Positions 33,165 to 41,757 of a stretch of DNA of 64,000 nt are shown piece after piece. Position 1 is the first letter of the stretch. Each line of letters starts with the position of its first letter. The position numbers were made by a program, and so were the translations under genes. Location: positions 192,365 through 256,364 of the forward strand of contig NZ_JAUSTO010000003.1 of assembly GCF_030812885.1 (NCBI RefSeq), read 5' to 3'. The notes beneath the pieces are model-generated. The model did no database searches and was not told the origin of the DNA. It was given only the letters and a program-made list of their open reading frames with translations. The stretch comes from Moryella indoligenes. GTDB lineage: Bacteria; Bacillota; Clostridia; Lachnospirales; Lachnospiraceae.

Positions 33165-33468
33165 ATGAAATTTGATATCACCCCTTATATCTCCATGAAG
33201 CCATCCGATGTGCGCGCACTGATCCGCAGCGGAAAGATCGACTTCCCGACTGCCGGAATGTGTCAGGGCTACGCACAGGCCAATCTGGTGATACTCCCGC
33301 CGGAGTACGCTGCGGATTTTGAGACCTACACCAGATACAATCCCTTCCCCTGCCCAGTACTGGAGATCGAGGCTCCCCATCGTCATCACCCATGCGCCCG
33401 GACATATGTTTATCACAGACATCCTGAATGCTGAGCTGAATGACTATCTGGAGGCACAGAAGAAGTGA
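33165..33468 (+). pseudogene. ycsI: Remnant of ycsI (DUF1445 putative hydro-lyase) with large internal deletion
   Basis: The first 66 codons encode the start of a DUF1445/YcsI protein: MKPSDVRALIRSGKID, TAGMCQGYAQANLVILPPEY and NPFPCPVLEIE. Directly after this, in the next reading frame, the DNA encodes IVITHAPGHMFITD and ends at the TGA at 33466, which is the C terminus of the same family. About 170 internal codons are missing and the frame shifts at the join near 33370-33380. A ribosome site (CAGGAGG) is intact. ycsI normally sits beside pxp genes, so this is decay of a real operon member. The shifted 89-residue product is unlikely to work. Confidence 0.85.
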
Positions 33469-33501
33469 GAGGCTTCCTGATATACGTCAGGCAATTCTGT
33501 G

Positions 33502-33560
33502 AGAGCGACAGTAACAGAGCCCGTGCATGGCACTGCACGGGCTCTGTCTGTCGCTCTGTA
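33502..33560. terminator. Long hairpin ending the pxp operon
   Basis: CAGAGCCCGTGCA and TGCACGGGCTCTG form a perfect 13-bp stem with a 6-base loop, extended outside by AGAGCGACAG and CTGTCGCTCT across small bulges. It lies between convergent genes. The plus-strand tail is GTATCATTTT, so it probably terminates pxp transcription and may also serve the opposing hydrolase gene. Confidence 0.65.
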
Positions 33561-33565
33561 TCATT

Positions 33566-34153
33566 TTATCCGAGGAAGCTTGCGATGCGCAGCGGCGCGC
33601 GGTAGTTCCAGTTTGAGACCTTGATTCCGGTCCGCTCAGTCGACGCGTGAACAATCTGCCCATTGCCGATATACATCGCTACATGATTCACATGGCTGCC
33701 TCTCCCATAGAACAGAAGATCGCCGGGCTGCATCTGATCTGCGCTGACTGTGGTTCCCTCGGCCGCCTGATCTCTCGAGCTTCTTCCGAGGGCTACGCCT
33801 GCCGCATTCCCCAGCACATATCTGGTGAAGCCGGAGCAGTCCACACCGGAGTGCGGATCATTTCCCCCATAGACGTAGCGGCCGCCCACAAAGGAGAGCG
33901 CATAATCCACGACCTGCGCTCTGATTGCTTCCTCCTGCGCCTCGGCACTGGCAGCCTCCTCCGCTGCGGCCGCTGCCTCAGCGGCAGCTGCCTCCTCCTG
34001 TGCCTCCTGCTCTGCCCTCTTCTGCTCTGCCTCAAGCACCCAGTCCGCGGTATTTTTCGTGATCTTCACTGCTGCAAGGGACGGAACAGACACTCCGGCG
34101 GAGAGCACTGCTGCAAATGCAAGGGCCATGAAATATCTGCTCATTCGATTCAT
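33566..34153 (-). CDS. NlpC/P60 family peptidoglycan hydrolase
   Basis: A 195-residue exported endopeptidase. It has a signal peptide (FMALAFAAVLSAGVSVPSLAA) and an Ala/Glu-rich coiled coil (about 40-78). A C-terminal NlpC/P60 domain carries catalytic Cys106 (GVDCSGFT), His157 (HVNHVAMYIG) and His169 (QIVHAST). The start at 34153 follows AGGAGGACAG. A WalR-like box lies about 70 bases upstream. Such enzymes cut stem peptides; the lack of a wall-binding domain suggests a secreted enzyme or one held by the coiled coil. Confidence 0.92.
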   Translation of the reverse strand: MNRMSRYFMALAFAAVLSAGVSVPSLAAVKITKNTADWVLEAEQKRAEQEAQEEAAAAEAAAAAEEAASAEAQEEAIRAQVVDYALSFVGGRYVYGGNDPHSGVDCSGFTRYVLGNAAGVALGRSSRDQAAEGTTVSADQMQPGDLLFYGRGSHVNHVAMYIGNGQIVHASTERTGIKVSNWNYRAPLRIASFLG

Positions 34154-34223
34154 CTGTGTCTGTCCTCCTGTAAACGGCCCTGCCTGATTACAGGCATTAT
34201 TATTACAAATCAAGACCGTATTT

Positions 34224-34240
34224 GTTACGCATTTGTTACA
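34224..34240 (-). promoter_or_regulatory. WalR-like box upstream of the NlpC/P60 gene
   Basis: On the minus strand TGTAAC, five bases, then CGTAAC: one mismatch from the Firmicute WalR consensus TGTWAH-N5-TGTWAH. WalR controls cell-wall hydrolases in many Firmicutes, which fits the downstream gene. Confidence 0.5.
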
Positions 34241-34321
34241 AAAGGTAGTATAGATGTTTCGAATCCATTCGTCAAGGGCTTTATTATATCTTCATTTTTT
34301 AACTTTTGATTAAGAAAGTTC

Positions 34322-34360
34322 AGAAAGAGGGGAAGCATTCCACGAATACTTCCCCTCTCT
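34322..34360 (-). terminator. Terminator of the ilvB-like-ser-DUF1015-DUF1700 operon
   Basis: On the minus strand AGAGAGGGGAAGTATTC and GAATGCTTCCCCTCTTT pair over about 15 bp, with one G-U and a 3-base loop. The tail TTTCTGAACTTTC is only moderately T-rich. It lies 46 bases after the DUF1700 stop. Confidence 0.65.
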
Positions 34361-34405
34361 GGTGCAGTATTTACAGATTCAGCTGATCTCTCCCGCACTG
34401 CACGC

Positions 34406-34939
34406 TCACCATCTCCTGCGGCCGCCGCCAAGCAGACGCACCACCAGCATGACCAGCAAAAGGGGCACAAGTATGGGCGACAGAAGTGAAAAGAGCCCCA
34501 CAAAGACAAGCACAACGATCACCAGCAGCAGGATGATAAACAGAAGCAGCGGGATCCACGGATTTCCGCCCTGCTGCGGGGTCTTACCAGAATAAGTGCT
34601 GCGCTCCTCCGAACCATAGCCTCCGGCAGCCCCGTCCCGGTGGCTCCCATACCTCGCTTCGGAAGCGGCAGAATATCCATCACCCTCATATGCACGGGCA
34701 TCTCCGCCCGGATGCACGTCCGGAATCCCATCTACCTGATAGCCGGCCGCATCCAGTATGGAGCGTGCAATCAGACCGGGCTGTCCCAGCTCCGAGAGCA
34801 CCTCCGCTTCCTCTCTTCCTTTGCTCACTTCTGTATCGATGTAACTGCTGTAATAGTTCAGATTCCCCTGAACCAGCTCCGAGGCTCCCTCTGCAAGCAG
34901 CCGCTCTCTGAGCTCCTCCAAAAATTCCTGTCTGCTCAT
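34406..34939 (-). CDS. DUF1700-type (HAAS-signalling-like) membrane protein
   Basis: A 177-residue protein. The N-terminal part (EFLEELRERLLAEGASELVQGNLNYYSSYIDTEVSKGREEAEVLSELGQP) is the helical DUF1700/HAAS domain. A Gly/Tyr/Ser-rich linker and two hydrophobic segments (near 125-145 and 147-165) follow, with a Gly/Arg-rich end. Members usually sit next to PadR regulators, but none is present here. It starts 17 bases after the DUF1015 gene and is probably co-transcribed. The function is unknown. Confidence 0.8.
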   Translation of the reverse strand: MSRQEFLEELRERLLAEGASELVQGNLNYYSSYIDTEVSKGREEAEVLSELGQPGLIARSILDAAGYQVDGIPDVHPGGDARAYEGDGYSAASEARYGSHRDGAAGGYGSEERSTYSGKTPQQGGNPWIPLLLFIILLLVIVVLVFVGLFSLLSPILVPLLLVMLVVRLLGGGRRRW

Positions 34940-34956
34940 AATCCTCCGAAAATCCC

Positions 34957-36219
34957 TTAAATTCTATGAATAAAGATGCCACTTCGAAGCTTCGGCTCAA
35001 ACCATGTGGACTTCGGCGGCATGAGACGCCCCGCATCCGCCACCTGAAGCAGCTCCTCCATCTGTGTCGGATACATGGAAAATGCCACTGCCGCGCCCTC
35101 ATTGACCAGGCGCTCAAGCTCCTCTATTCCCCGGATTCCGCCGATGAAGCGAATGCGTTCACTCGTGCGCGGATCTTCGATATTCAGCACCGGTGCAAGA
35201 ATCGTATTCTGAAGAAATGCGACGTCAAGACTCTCGACCGGATCCTCCGGCCGCAGCTCCTCCCGGGCAGTCAGCTCATACCAGTGATGATCCAGATACA
35301 TCCCGATCACTCCCTTGCATTCCGGATGCACGGCTGTCTCTCCGCAGTCTCGGATAGAAAATGCGGCATCCACCTCCAGGAGAAAATCCTCCGCAGAGAG
35401 AGCGCCAAGATCACTCACGACACGGTTATAGGGAAGAATCTCCAGCGCGTCATCCGGAAACAGCACGGAAAGAAAATAATTGAACTCCTCGCTTCCATTG
35501 TAGTCCGGATGCTCCGCCCGGCGCTTCAAAGCAACCTTCACAGCACTCGCAGCGCGGTGATGTCCATCCGCGATATAGCTCGCAGGGAGCGCAGCAAAGG
35601 CCGCGGATATCTCCTCAACTCTTGCCGCATCATCTATTTTCCACACGCGGTGGCGTATCCCGTCGTCTGAGTCAAAGTCATAGAGCGGCGCCTGTCGCTT
35701 TGCTGTCTCCATGAGCTCTTTCAGCCTGTCATTGCTGCGATAGCTCAAAAAGATGGGACCCGTCTGCGCACTTAAGCTGTCCACATGCCGTATGCGGTCG
35801 CGCTCCTTCTCCTCCCTCGTGTTCTCATGCTTTCGCACCACGCCCTGAAGATAGTCGTCCACTGAGGAGCAGCCCACGATGCCGGTCTGACTGTGTCCCG
35901 GCATGCAGTCCGCGAGCACGCCGGACTCGACAGTCTGCTCATAGACGAAGAAGGCCGGCTTCTCATCCTCCAAAAAGACGCCGTCATGAAGCTCCTCTTC
36001 CAGCATCTCCCTCGCCTTCTGGTACACCGCATCCGCATACATGTCACAGCTCTCATCAAACTGCGTCTCCGGACGGTCTATATTAAGAAAAGAGAGCGGG
36101 TGTCCCTGTACCGCCGCTCTGGCCTCCGCACGGTCATACACATCGTAGGGGAGCGCCGCCACCTCGCGCACTGTATCCGGATTGGGACGGACACAGCGAA
36201 ATGCCTTTACCTCTGCCAT
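34957..36219 (-). CDS. DUF1015 family protein linked to serine biosynthesis
   Basis: A 420-residue DUF1015 protein. It opens with KAFRCVRPNPDTVREVAALPYDVYDRAEAR and contains GIVGCSSVDDYLQGVVRKHENTREEKERDRIRH. The motif ADGHHRAAS at 217-225 resembles the DGxHR motif of ParB/SerK-type nucleotide-binding proteins. It follows serA by 58 bases in the operon ilvB-like-serC-serA-DUF1015. No phosphoserine phosphatase gene is present in the window. A role in phosphoserine or serine conversion, in either direction, is an inference from context and this motif. Confidence 0.85.
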   Translation of the reverse strand: MAEVKAFRCVRPNPDTVREVAALPYDVYDRAEARAAVQGHPLSFLNIDRPETQFDESCDMYADAVYQKAREMLEEELHDGVFLEDEKPAFFVYEQTVESGVLADCMPGHSQTGIVGCSSVDDYLQGVVRKHENTREEKERDRIRHVDSLSAQTGPIFLSYRSNDRLKELMETAKRQAPLYDFDSDDGIRHRVWKIDDAARVEEISAAFAALPASYIADGHHRAASAVKVALKRRAEHPDYNGSEEFNYFLSVLFPDDALEILPYNRVVSDLGALSAEDFLLEVDAAFSIRDCGETAVHPECKGVIGMYLDHHWYELTAREELRPEDPVESLDVAFLQNTILAPVLNIEDPRTSERIRFIGGIRGIEELERLVNEGAAVAFSMYPTQMEELLQVADAGRLMPPKSTWFEPKLRSGIFIHRI

Positions 36220-36277
36220 AAACTACCTCCTGCCTGTCTGTATGCTTCACTCTGACGCGCGGCAGAGCCGCCCGCAC

Positions 36278-37447
36278 TCATGCTCCCGTCACTGTGCGGA
36301 AGCGTATCATTCCATCAATTGCCTTCAGCTCCTTTAGGCAGCCCTCGTCGAGCTGCCCCTCGAGATCCAGAAGCGTATATGCAAAGCGATCCCGGCTCTT
36401 ATTTGTCATATTTGCGATGTTGATATTTCTTCTCGCCAGCACACCGGTAATCTGACCGATCATGTTTGGGATATTTCTGTGCAGCAGAGCAATGCGCAGA
36501 TCACTCTGGCACACTCCCATGTCGCAGTTCGGATAATTCACCGAATTGCGGATATTGCCGTTGTCGATGTAGTCCATGAGCTCCTTCACGGCCATCACTG
36601 CACAGTTGTCCTCTGCCTCCTCCGTAGAGGCACCAAGATGCGGAGTGATGATGGCATTCTTCATCTTCACCGAGAGTGCATTTGCAAAGTCAGAGAAATA
36701 GGCCCGCACGTGACCGCTCTGAAGCGCCTCCGCCATCGCCGTCTCATCCACCAGCTTATCTCTCGAAAAGTTCAGGAAGACAACGCCCTCCTTCATCTCC
36801 GCGATCTCCTTTGCACCAATCATGCCGGGATTTTTATCCGTCAGCGGCACATGAATCGTGATATAGTCACAGACCGCACAGAGCTCCGAGAGGCTGGTCG
36901 CGTGGCGTATCTCCCTCGAGAGCATCCATGCACCGTTCACCGAGAGATAGGGATCATAGCCATACACAGTCATGCCAAGCTCATTTGCCGCGTTCGCGAC
37001 CTCCGCGCCGATGGCTCCGAGTCCTATGACGCCGAGCTTCTTGCCCTTGATCTCCGAGCCGACGAAGGCCTTCTTGCCCTTCTCCACATCCTTCTCTATG
37101 TTCTCGCTGTCCCGGATGGAGCGCACCCACTCCGCAGCTGCAATGACATTCCTCGATGCCACCATCATAGCACAGAGCACCAGCTCTTTCACGCTGTTTG
37201 CGTTTGCGCCCGGTGTGTTGAACACGACGACGCCTTCCTCCGCAAAGCGCTCCAGCGGGATATTGTTGACGCCCGCCCCGGCTCTCGCAACCGCAAGGAC
37301 AGTCTCCGGCAGCGCGGTCTCCTTCATATCGGCGGAGCGCACCAGTATGCCCTCTGCCTCTTCCATATCCTCTGTCAGTGCATAGTTCTTTAAAAAGCTG
37401 TCCGTTCCTACCTTTGAAATAGCATTCAGGCATTTGATCCTGTGCAT
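36278..37447 (-). CDS. serA: D-3-phosphoglycerate dehydrogenase
   Basis: A 389-residue NAD-dependent dehydrogenase, the first enzyme of serine synthesis. The NAD-binding motif KLGVIGLGAIGAEVA lies near residue 137, and NFSRDKLVDE and TPHLGASTEEAEDN hold the catalytic Arg and His regions. A C-terminal ACT domain (NIPNMIGQITGVLARRNINIANM) probably gives serine feedback control. The ATG shares one base with the serC stop (TGATG). This is the short form without the extra allosteric substrate-binding domain. Confidence 0.94.
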   Translation of the reverse strand: MHRIKCLNAISKVGTDSFLKNYALTEDMEEAEGILVRSADMKETALPETVLAVARAGAGVNNIPLERFAEEGVVVFNTPGANANSVKELVLCAMMVASRNVIAAAEWVRSIRDSENIEKDVEKGKKAFVGSEIKGKKLGVIGLGAIGAEVANAANELGMTVYGYDPYLSVNGAWMLSREIRHATSLSELCAVCDYITIHVPLTDKNPGMIGAKEIAEMKEGVVFLNFSRDKLVDETAMAEALQSGHVRAYFSDFANALSVKMKNAIITPHLGASTEEAEDNCAVMAVKELMDYIDNGNIRNSVNYPNCDMGVCQSDLRIALLHRNIPNMIGQITGVLARRNINIANMTNKSRDRFAYTLLDLEGQLDEGCLKELKAIDGMIRFRTVTGA

Positions 37448-38532
37448 CAGTTTGTCCTCTCCTTCGCCTCAAATTCTCTCATGAAAGCAACCAGCTTCTC
37501 CACACCCTCTCTCGGCATGGCATTATAGATGCTGGCTCTCATACCACCGACTGTGCGGTGCCCCTTGAGATTTTCAAAACCTGCTTCCTTCGCCTCCGCG
37601 ACAAAGCGCGCATCCAGCTCCTTGTCTCCCGTCACAAAGGTGACGTTCATGAGGGATCGGTCCTCCTTCCGGACCGGATTTCGGAAGAGCCTGCTCTGAT
37701 CCAGAAAATCATAGAGTATCTTTGCCTTCTCCTCGTTTCTCTGCCTCATCACCTCAAGCCCGCCCATGCGCTTCAGCCACTTGAAGACCTTGCCGCAGAT
37801 ATAGATCGTGTAGCAGGGCGGCGTGTTATACATGGAATGATGCTCCGCGTAGGTGCTGTAGCGCAGCATGGTCGGAGTGCCCGGAAGGCAGTCTCCGATC
37901 AGATCCTCCCGCACGATTGCGATCGCCACGCCCGCCGGGCCTACATTCTTCTGTACGCCGCCCCAGAGAATCCCGAACCTGCTCACATCAATCGGCTCAG
38001 AGAGAAAACAGGAGGAGATATCCGCCACCAGCGTCTTCCCCTTCGTATCCGGAAGCGCGTGATAGACTGTTCCGTAAATTGTGTTGTTCATGCAGATGTA
38101 TACATAATCCGCTGCCGGATCCACCGGCAGATTCGAGCAGTCCGGAATATAACTGTATACCTCATCCTCGCTGGAAGCAATCGCTCGGGCGTCTCCGTAG
38201 AGCTGTGCCTCCTTCCAGGCCTTCTTTGCCCATTGCCCGGTGATGACGTAATCGGCCTTCTTATTCTTCATGAGATTCATCGGAACCATGGCAAACTGAA
38301 CATGACCGCCGCCCTGAATGAAGAGCACCTTATAGTTGTCCGGAATGTTCATGAGCTCCCTCAAGTCCCGCTCCGCCTCGTTCATGATGTCTTCATACAT
38401 TTTGGAGCGATGACTCATCTCCATCACGGACATCCCCGTGCCGCGATAGTCGAGCATTTCCTCCGCAGCCTCTCTCAGAACCTCCTCCGGCAGCACTGCC
38501 GGTCCTGCGCTGAAATTATACACTCTTGCCAT
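37447..38532 (-). CDS. serC: Phosphoserine aminotransferase
   Basis: A 361-residue PLP enzyme making phosphoserine from 3-phosphohydroxypyruvate. It begins RVYNFSAGPAVLPEEVLREA and has MSHRSKMYEDIMNEAE. Lys195 in GGVQKNVGPAGV is the PLP lysine. GAGGGGG precedes the ATG. It lies 75 bases after the ilvB-like gene and overlaps serA by one base. Motifs and length are standard. Confidence 0.95.
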   Translation of the reverse strand: MARVYNFSAGPAVLPEEVLREAAEEMLDYRGTGMSVMEMSHRSKMYEDIMNEAERDLRELMNIPDNYKVLFIQGGGHVQFAMVPMNLMKNKKADYVITGQWAKKAWKEAQLYGDARAIASSEDEVYSYIPDCSNLPVDPAADYVYICMNNTIYGTVYHALPDTKGKTLVADISSCFLSEPIDVSRFGILWGGVQKNVGPAGVAIAIVREDLIGDCLPGTPTMLRYSTYAEHHSMYNTPPCYTIYICGKVFKWLKRMGGLEVMRQRNEEKAKILYDFLDQSRLFRNPVRKEDRSLMNVTFVTGDKELDARFVAEAKEAGFENLKGHRTVGGMRASIYNAMPREGVEKLVAFMREFEAKERTN

Positions 38533-38607
38533 AATGATAGCCCCCTCATATAGTGTAAGCTTCTGTGATGTGATCCGAACTGCACGTCTCTACTTTACGC
38601 CTTTGCC

Positions 38608-40287
38608 CTACAGCCTGAGATCGGACGCGTCAAAGCTCTCCTCTAGCGCACGTCCCGGCGGGCACATCGGAAACACTCTGTCCTCTGGATCGATCCATGC
38701 CTCAATCAGCAGTGGCTTACGCCTGGAAAAGGCCTCCCGCAGCGCGGTCTCCAGTTCCTCCGCTGTTGTGACGCGACAGGCCGCTATCCCCATAGCCTCA
38801 GCAATCCGGCAGTAATCCGGCTGATCATTCAGCTCTGTCTCCGAGTAGCGCTTCCCATAAAAGAAGTTCTGCCACTGACGGAGCATCCCCAGTCCCCGGT
38901 TATTGATGATGAGCTCGACCAGCGGCAGCCCCTCGCGGCTCACCGTAGCGAGCTCCCCCATATTCATGCGGAAACAGGCATCACCCGCAACATTGACAAC
39001 GACGTGATCCGGCTTTGCAATCTGCGCACCAATAGCAGCTCCCAGCCCGAAGCCCATGGTCCCGAGACCACCCGGCGACAGAAAGCTTCTCGCCTCTGTA
39101 AAACGGTAATATTGTGCCGCCCACATCTGATGCTGTCCGGATTCCGTGACGATGATCGTATCCTCCGGACTCTCCCGATCCAGAATTTCTATAATTTCCG
39201 GACCGCTCAGCCGACCTTTGTCATAGCTCATGGGATACATATCCGTGAGGCGCTCTGCATGCGCGAACCACTCCTCATGATTCTGCGGATTCAGCCGCAC
39301 ATTCAGCCTGCGCAGCACCACCCGCGCATCTCCGGCGATGCCGGCATCTGCGCGGACATTTTTATTGATCTCCGCCTCATCCACATCGATATGCAGTATC
39401 TTTGCCTCCGGCGCAAATTTTTCTGTCTTTCCCGTGACTCTCTCGGAAAAACGCACTCCGACCGCAATCAGAAGATCGCACTCTGAGACACAGAGATTCG
39501 CCGCCTTGGTTCCATGCATTCCCACCATTCCGACGTAGAGCTCATCCTTCTGGCTGATCGCCCCCTGTCCCATCAGGGTACAGCAGACCGGAGCCTGCAG
39601 CTTATGCGCAAAGATGCCAAGATCCTCGGCTGCTCCCGCCTGAATCACACCGCCTCCCGCAATGATGCAGGGCTTCTCGGAGCTGTGTATCATGGAGATG
39701 GCTGCGTCCAGATCCTCGTCACTGATTCTCTCAGTAAATGCTTTGACCGGAGCAGGCGTCTCCGTGACATATTCTGTCAGAGCTTCCGTGACATCCTTCG
39801 TCATGTCAATCAGCACCGGGCCCGGACGTCCGCTTTTTGCAATCTGAAAGGCCCGGCGCATCACCGGCGCAAGTATTTCCACCTCTCTGACGATAAAATT
39901 ATATTTTGTGACCGGCATACTGATGCCGGCGATATCGAGTTCCTGAAAGGAATCCTTTCCCAGTATGGGCTGGCTCACATTACAGCTGATCGCCACAACC
40001 GGAGAGGAATCCATGTATGCTGTCGCAATGCCGGACACCATATCCGCTGCCCCCGGTCCACTCGCCGCAAGACAGACCCCGACTCTTCCCGTGGCGCGCG
40101 CATAGCCGTCTGCCGCGTGCGCCGCGCTCTTCACCTGACTGGTCAGAACATGGCGTATCTCGCCCTGATGCCTGTACAGCGCATCGTAAATATTCAGAAT
40201 CGCATCTCCCGGATAACCGAACACGGTATCAACGCCCTGCTCCTTCAGACATTCCACTACAATCTCGGCGCCATTCAGTTTTGCCAT
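38608..40287 (-). CDS. Acetolactate-synthase-like ThDP enzyme with Val at the catalytic Glu position
   Basis: A 559-residue member of the acetohydroxyacid synthase large-subunit family with all three ThDP-enzyme domains. AYMDSSPVVAISCNVSQPILGKDSFQELDIAGIS lies in the first domain, and the ThDP/Mg motif is GDACFRMNMGEL through IINN near 430-455. The usual catalytic motif (HEQGAAHAADGYAR) reads QVKSAAHAADGYAR, so the Glu that activates ThDP is Val52. SGPGATN is changed to SGPGAAD. The start at 40287 has AGGAGACG upstream. No regulatory subunit (ilvN) is adjacent, and the gene heads the serC-serA operon. Glyoxylate carboligase is the known family member with Val here, so acetolactate formation should not be assumed. 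Confidence 0.85.
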   Translation of the reverse strand: MAKLNGAEIVVECLKEQGVDTVFGYPGDAILNIYDALYRHQGEIRHVLTSQVKSAAHAADGYARATGRVGVCLAASGPGAADMVSGIATAYMDSSPVVAISCNVSQPILGKDSFQELDIAGISMPVTKYNFIVREVEILAPVMRRAFQIAKSGRPGPVLIDMTKDVTEALTEYVTETPAPVKAFTERISDEDLDAAISMIHSSEKPCIIAGGGVIQAGAAEDLGIFAHKLQAPVCCTLMGQGAISQKDELYVGMVGMHGTKAANLCVSECDLLIAVGVRFSERVTGKTEKFAPEAKILHIDVDEAEINKNVRADAGIAGDARVVLRRLNVRLNPQNHEEWFAHAERLTDMYPMSYDKGRLSGPEIIEILDRESPEDTIIVTESGQHQMWAAQYYRFTEARSFLSPGGLGTMGFGLGAAIGAQIAKPDHVVVNVAGDACFRMNMGELATVSREGLPLVELIINNRGLGMLRQWQNFFYGKRYSETELNDQPDYCRIAEAMGIAACRVTTAEELETALREAFSRRKPLLIEAWIDPEDRVFPMCPPGRALEESFDASDLRL

Positions 40288-40347
40288 CGCTTCGTCTCCT
40301 CGCCTGCATCTCTCCGTCCCTTCCTCCGGAAGCAACGTTTGACAAAC

Positions 40348-40376
40348 ATCATAAATCAATGCCCCTCTTTTTTCAA
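40348..40376 (-). promoter_or_regulatory. Promoter of the ilvB-like-ser operon
   Basis: On the minus strand TTGAAA (40376-40371) and TATGAT (40353-40348) are 17 bases apart, 61 bases upstream of the chosen start. No T-box or riboswitch leader fits in this short space. Confidence 0.65.
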
Positions 40377-40553
40377 CCTTCCGGCGGCAAAAGAGTCCGC
40401 CTTCCCCGCACAGATGTATCTCTGCAAAAAAAAGACCTCCACATTCACTACCACCCCTCCGTCACTTCCCTGCGAAAGCGCTCTGCTGATAAAAGCCGAA
40501 AAAATTCCCGGAAAACAACAAGGGGAGCTGAAACTCTCAGCTCCCCACTCTCC

Positions 40554-41540
40554 TCAATTCTGCTGCAGCACACCATCTATGCCCAGATGATAGCCGTCCT
40601 CTGTCGTCGCGTTTTTCCACATCACGCCGCTCTCCGGATCCAGATAGTACCACTTGTCTCCGTCCAGATACCAGCCCGTGCGCATCCAGCCGTTCTCATC
40701 AAAGAGATACCACTCGCCGTTGATCAGCCTCCATGCGCTCCTCACACAGCTCTGATCCGGCAGCCGGAACCACCAGCGACCGTCCTCCTCTATCCACTCT
40801 CCCGCACTCTGCAGCTCCGCGTTCCGCTCCTTCTGCTCCCTTGCCTGCGCCTCTGTGATACTGACCTGATTCGAATCGGTCCAGTGGCCCTTGATGGAAG
40901 GATCCTTCGCATTGATTGCGCGCACCTTGAAGTGATAGCTCGCCCCGCGCGTCATAAACTCGCTGCCGTCATAGCTGGTCCCGTTGATGATCTGGTTGGC
41001 TCCGAGCGTCGTACCGTTCCGCATAAACTTCAGCTCATAGCTCCCCGCACCGATCGCCTCGGACCAGCGGCAGCGGCCGCCTTCCATGACAGCCTCCTCC
41101 ACCGTGCCGACCTGCGTCTCAAGAGAGGGCAGCGTCACCCGAACCACCAGCGTATACGCGCCGTCCTCACGGCGTGCGCTCTTGTAGCTGGCGCCATTCA
41201 GGCGGATCTGGCTCGCCTTGGTGATGCGGAAGTAATAGCCATCCGAAGCCGTGAGGTATATATCCAGCTCCGGAGTATCCTCTATGGACCAGCGAAAGCC
41301 TGCATTCTGCACCTCATAGTGATCAAAGGAGTATTTATTGCCCGCGGTGTGTACCTCGAGCTCCTCCTCTCCAAACTTCTCCTCTACCTTGATCAGTCCC
41401 GAAACCGTCAGCGAAATCGAGCGTATCGGCTTATCATTCTTCTCATAGCCGTAGGCCACAAGGGCCGAAAACGCAGTAAACAGAAGCGCCGTGACACAGG
41501 CCTTCATAAACCATGATCTTCTATTGCTTATATGACGCAT
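40554..41540 (-). CDS. Exported protein with C-terminal cell-wall-binding repeats
   Basis: A 328-residue exported protein. An N-terminal membrane or signal segment is near residues 12-30 (ACVTALLFTAFSALVAYG). Two beta-rich segments follow, the second like a fibronectin or Ig module (SYHFKVRAINAKDPSIKGHW). The end holds choline-binding-type repeats: GEWIEEDGRWWFRLPDQ, GEWYLFDENGWMRTGW and DKWYYLDPESGVM. Such repeats attach proteins to wall polymers. The start at 41540 follows AAAGGGGATG. The function beyond wall attachment is unknown. Confidence 0.82.
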   Translation of the reverse strand: MRHISNRRSWFMKACVTALLFTAFSALVAYGYEKNDKPIRSISLTVSGLIKVEEKFGEEELEVHTAGNKYSFDHYEVQNAGFRWSIEDTPELDIYLTASDGYYFRITKASQIRLNGASYKSARREDGAYTLVVRVTLPSLETQVGTVEEAVMEGGRCRWSEAIGAGSYELKFMRNGTTLGANQIINGTSYDGSEFMTRGASYHFKVRAINAKDPSIKGHWTDSNQVSITEAQAREQKERNAELQSAGEWIEEDGRWWFRLPDQSCVRSAWRLINGEWYLFDENGWMRTGWYLDGDKWYYLDPESGVMWKNATTEDGYHLGIDGVLQQN

Positions 41541-41577
41541 AGCATCCCCTTTCTGCAAAACCAGAACTTCACAAGAC

Positions 41578-41697
41578 ATTTTATATTGATGCGGATAATG
41601 TCAACAGAAATCCAATGATATGTTTATTAACGCACATTCTTTTTAACTACACTGTTTCATTCTACTATACTGTATAAGGCAGCTGATTTTTCGTCAA
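41578..41697 (-). promoter_or_regulatory. Two candidate promoters for the wall-binding protein
   Basis: On the minus strand TTGACG (41697-41692) with TACAGT (41674-41669) has a 17-base spacer. Nearer the gene, TTGACA (41604-41599) with TAAAAT (41583-41578) has a short 15-base spacer. The upstream pair begins right at the end of the rny terminator. Confidence 0.4.
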
Positions 41698-41698
41698 G

Positions 41699-41744
41699 AA
41701 AAAAAGCCTTACAATTTTCCAAAATAAAAATTGTAAGGCTTTTA
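41699..41744 (-). terminator. Terminator after rny
   Basis: On the minus strand AAAGCCTTACAATTTT and AAAATTGTAAGGCTTT form a long perfect stem followed by a T-run. The plus-strand reading also has a T-rich tail. Confidence 0.88.
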
Positions 41745-41757
41745 CTGTATTCCGTTC

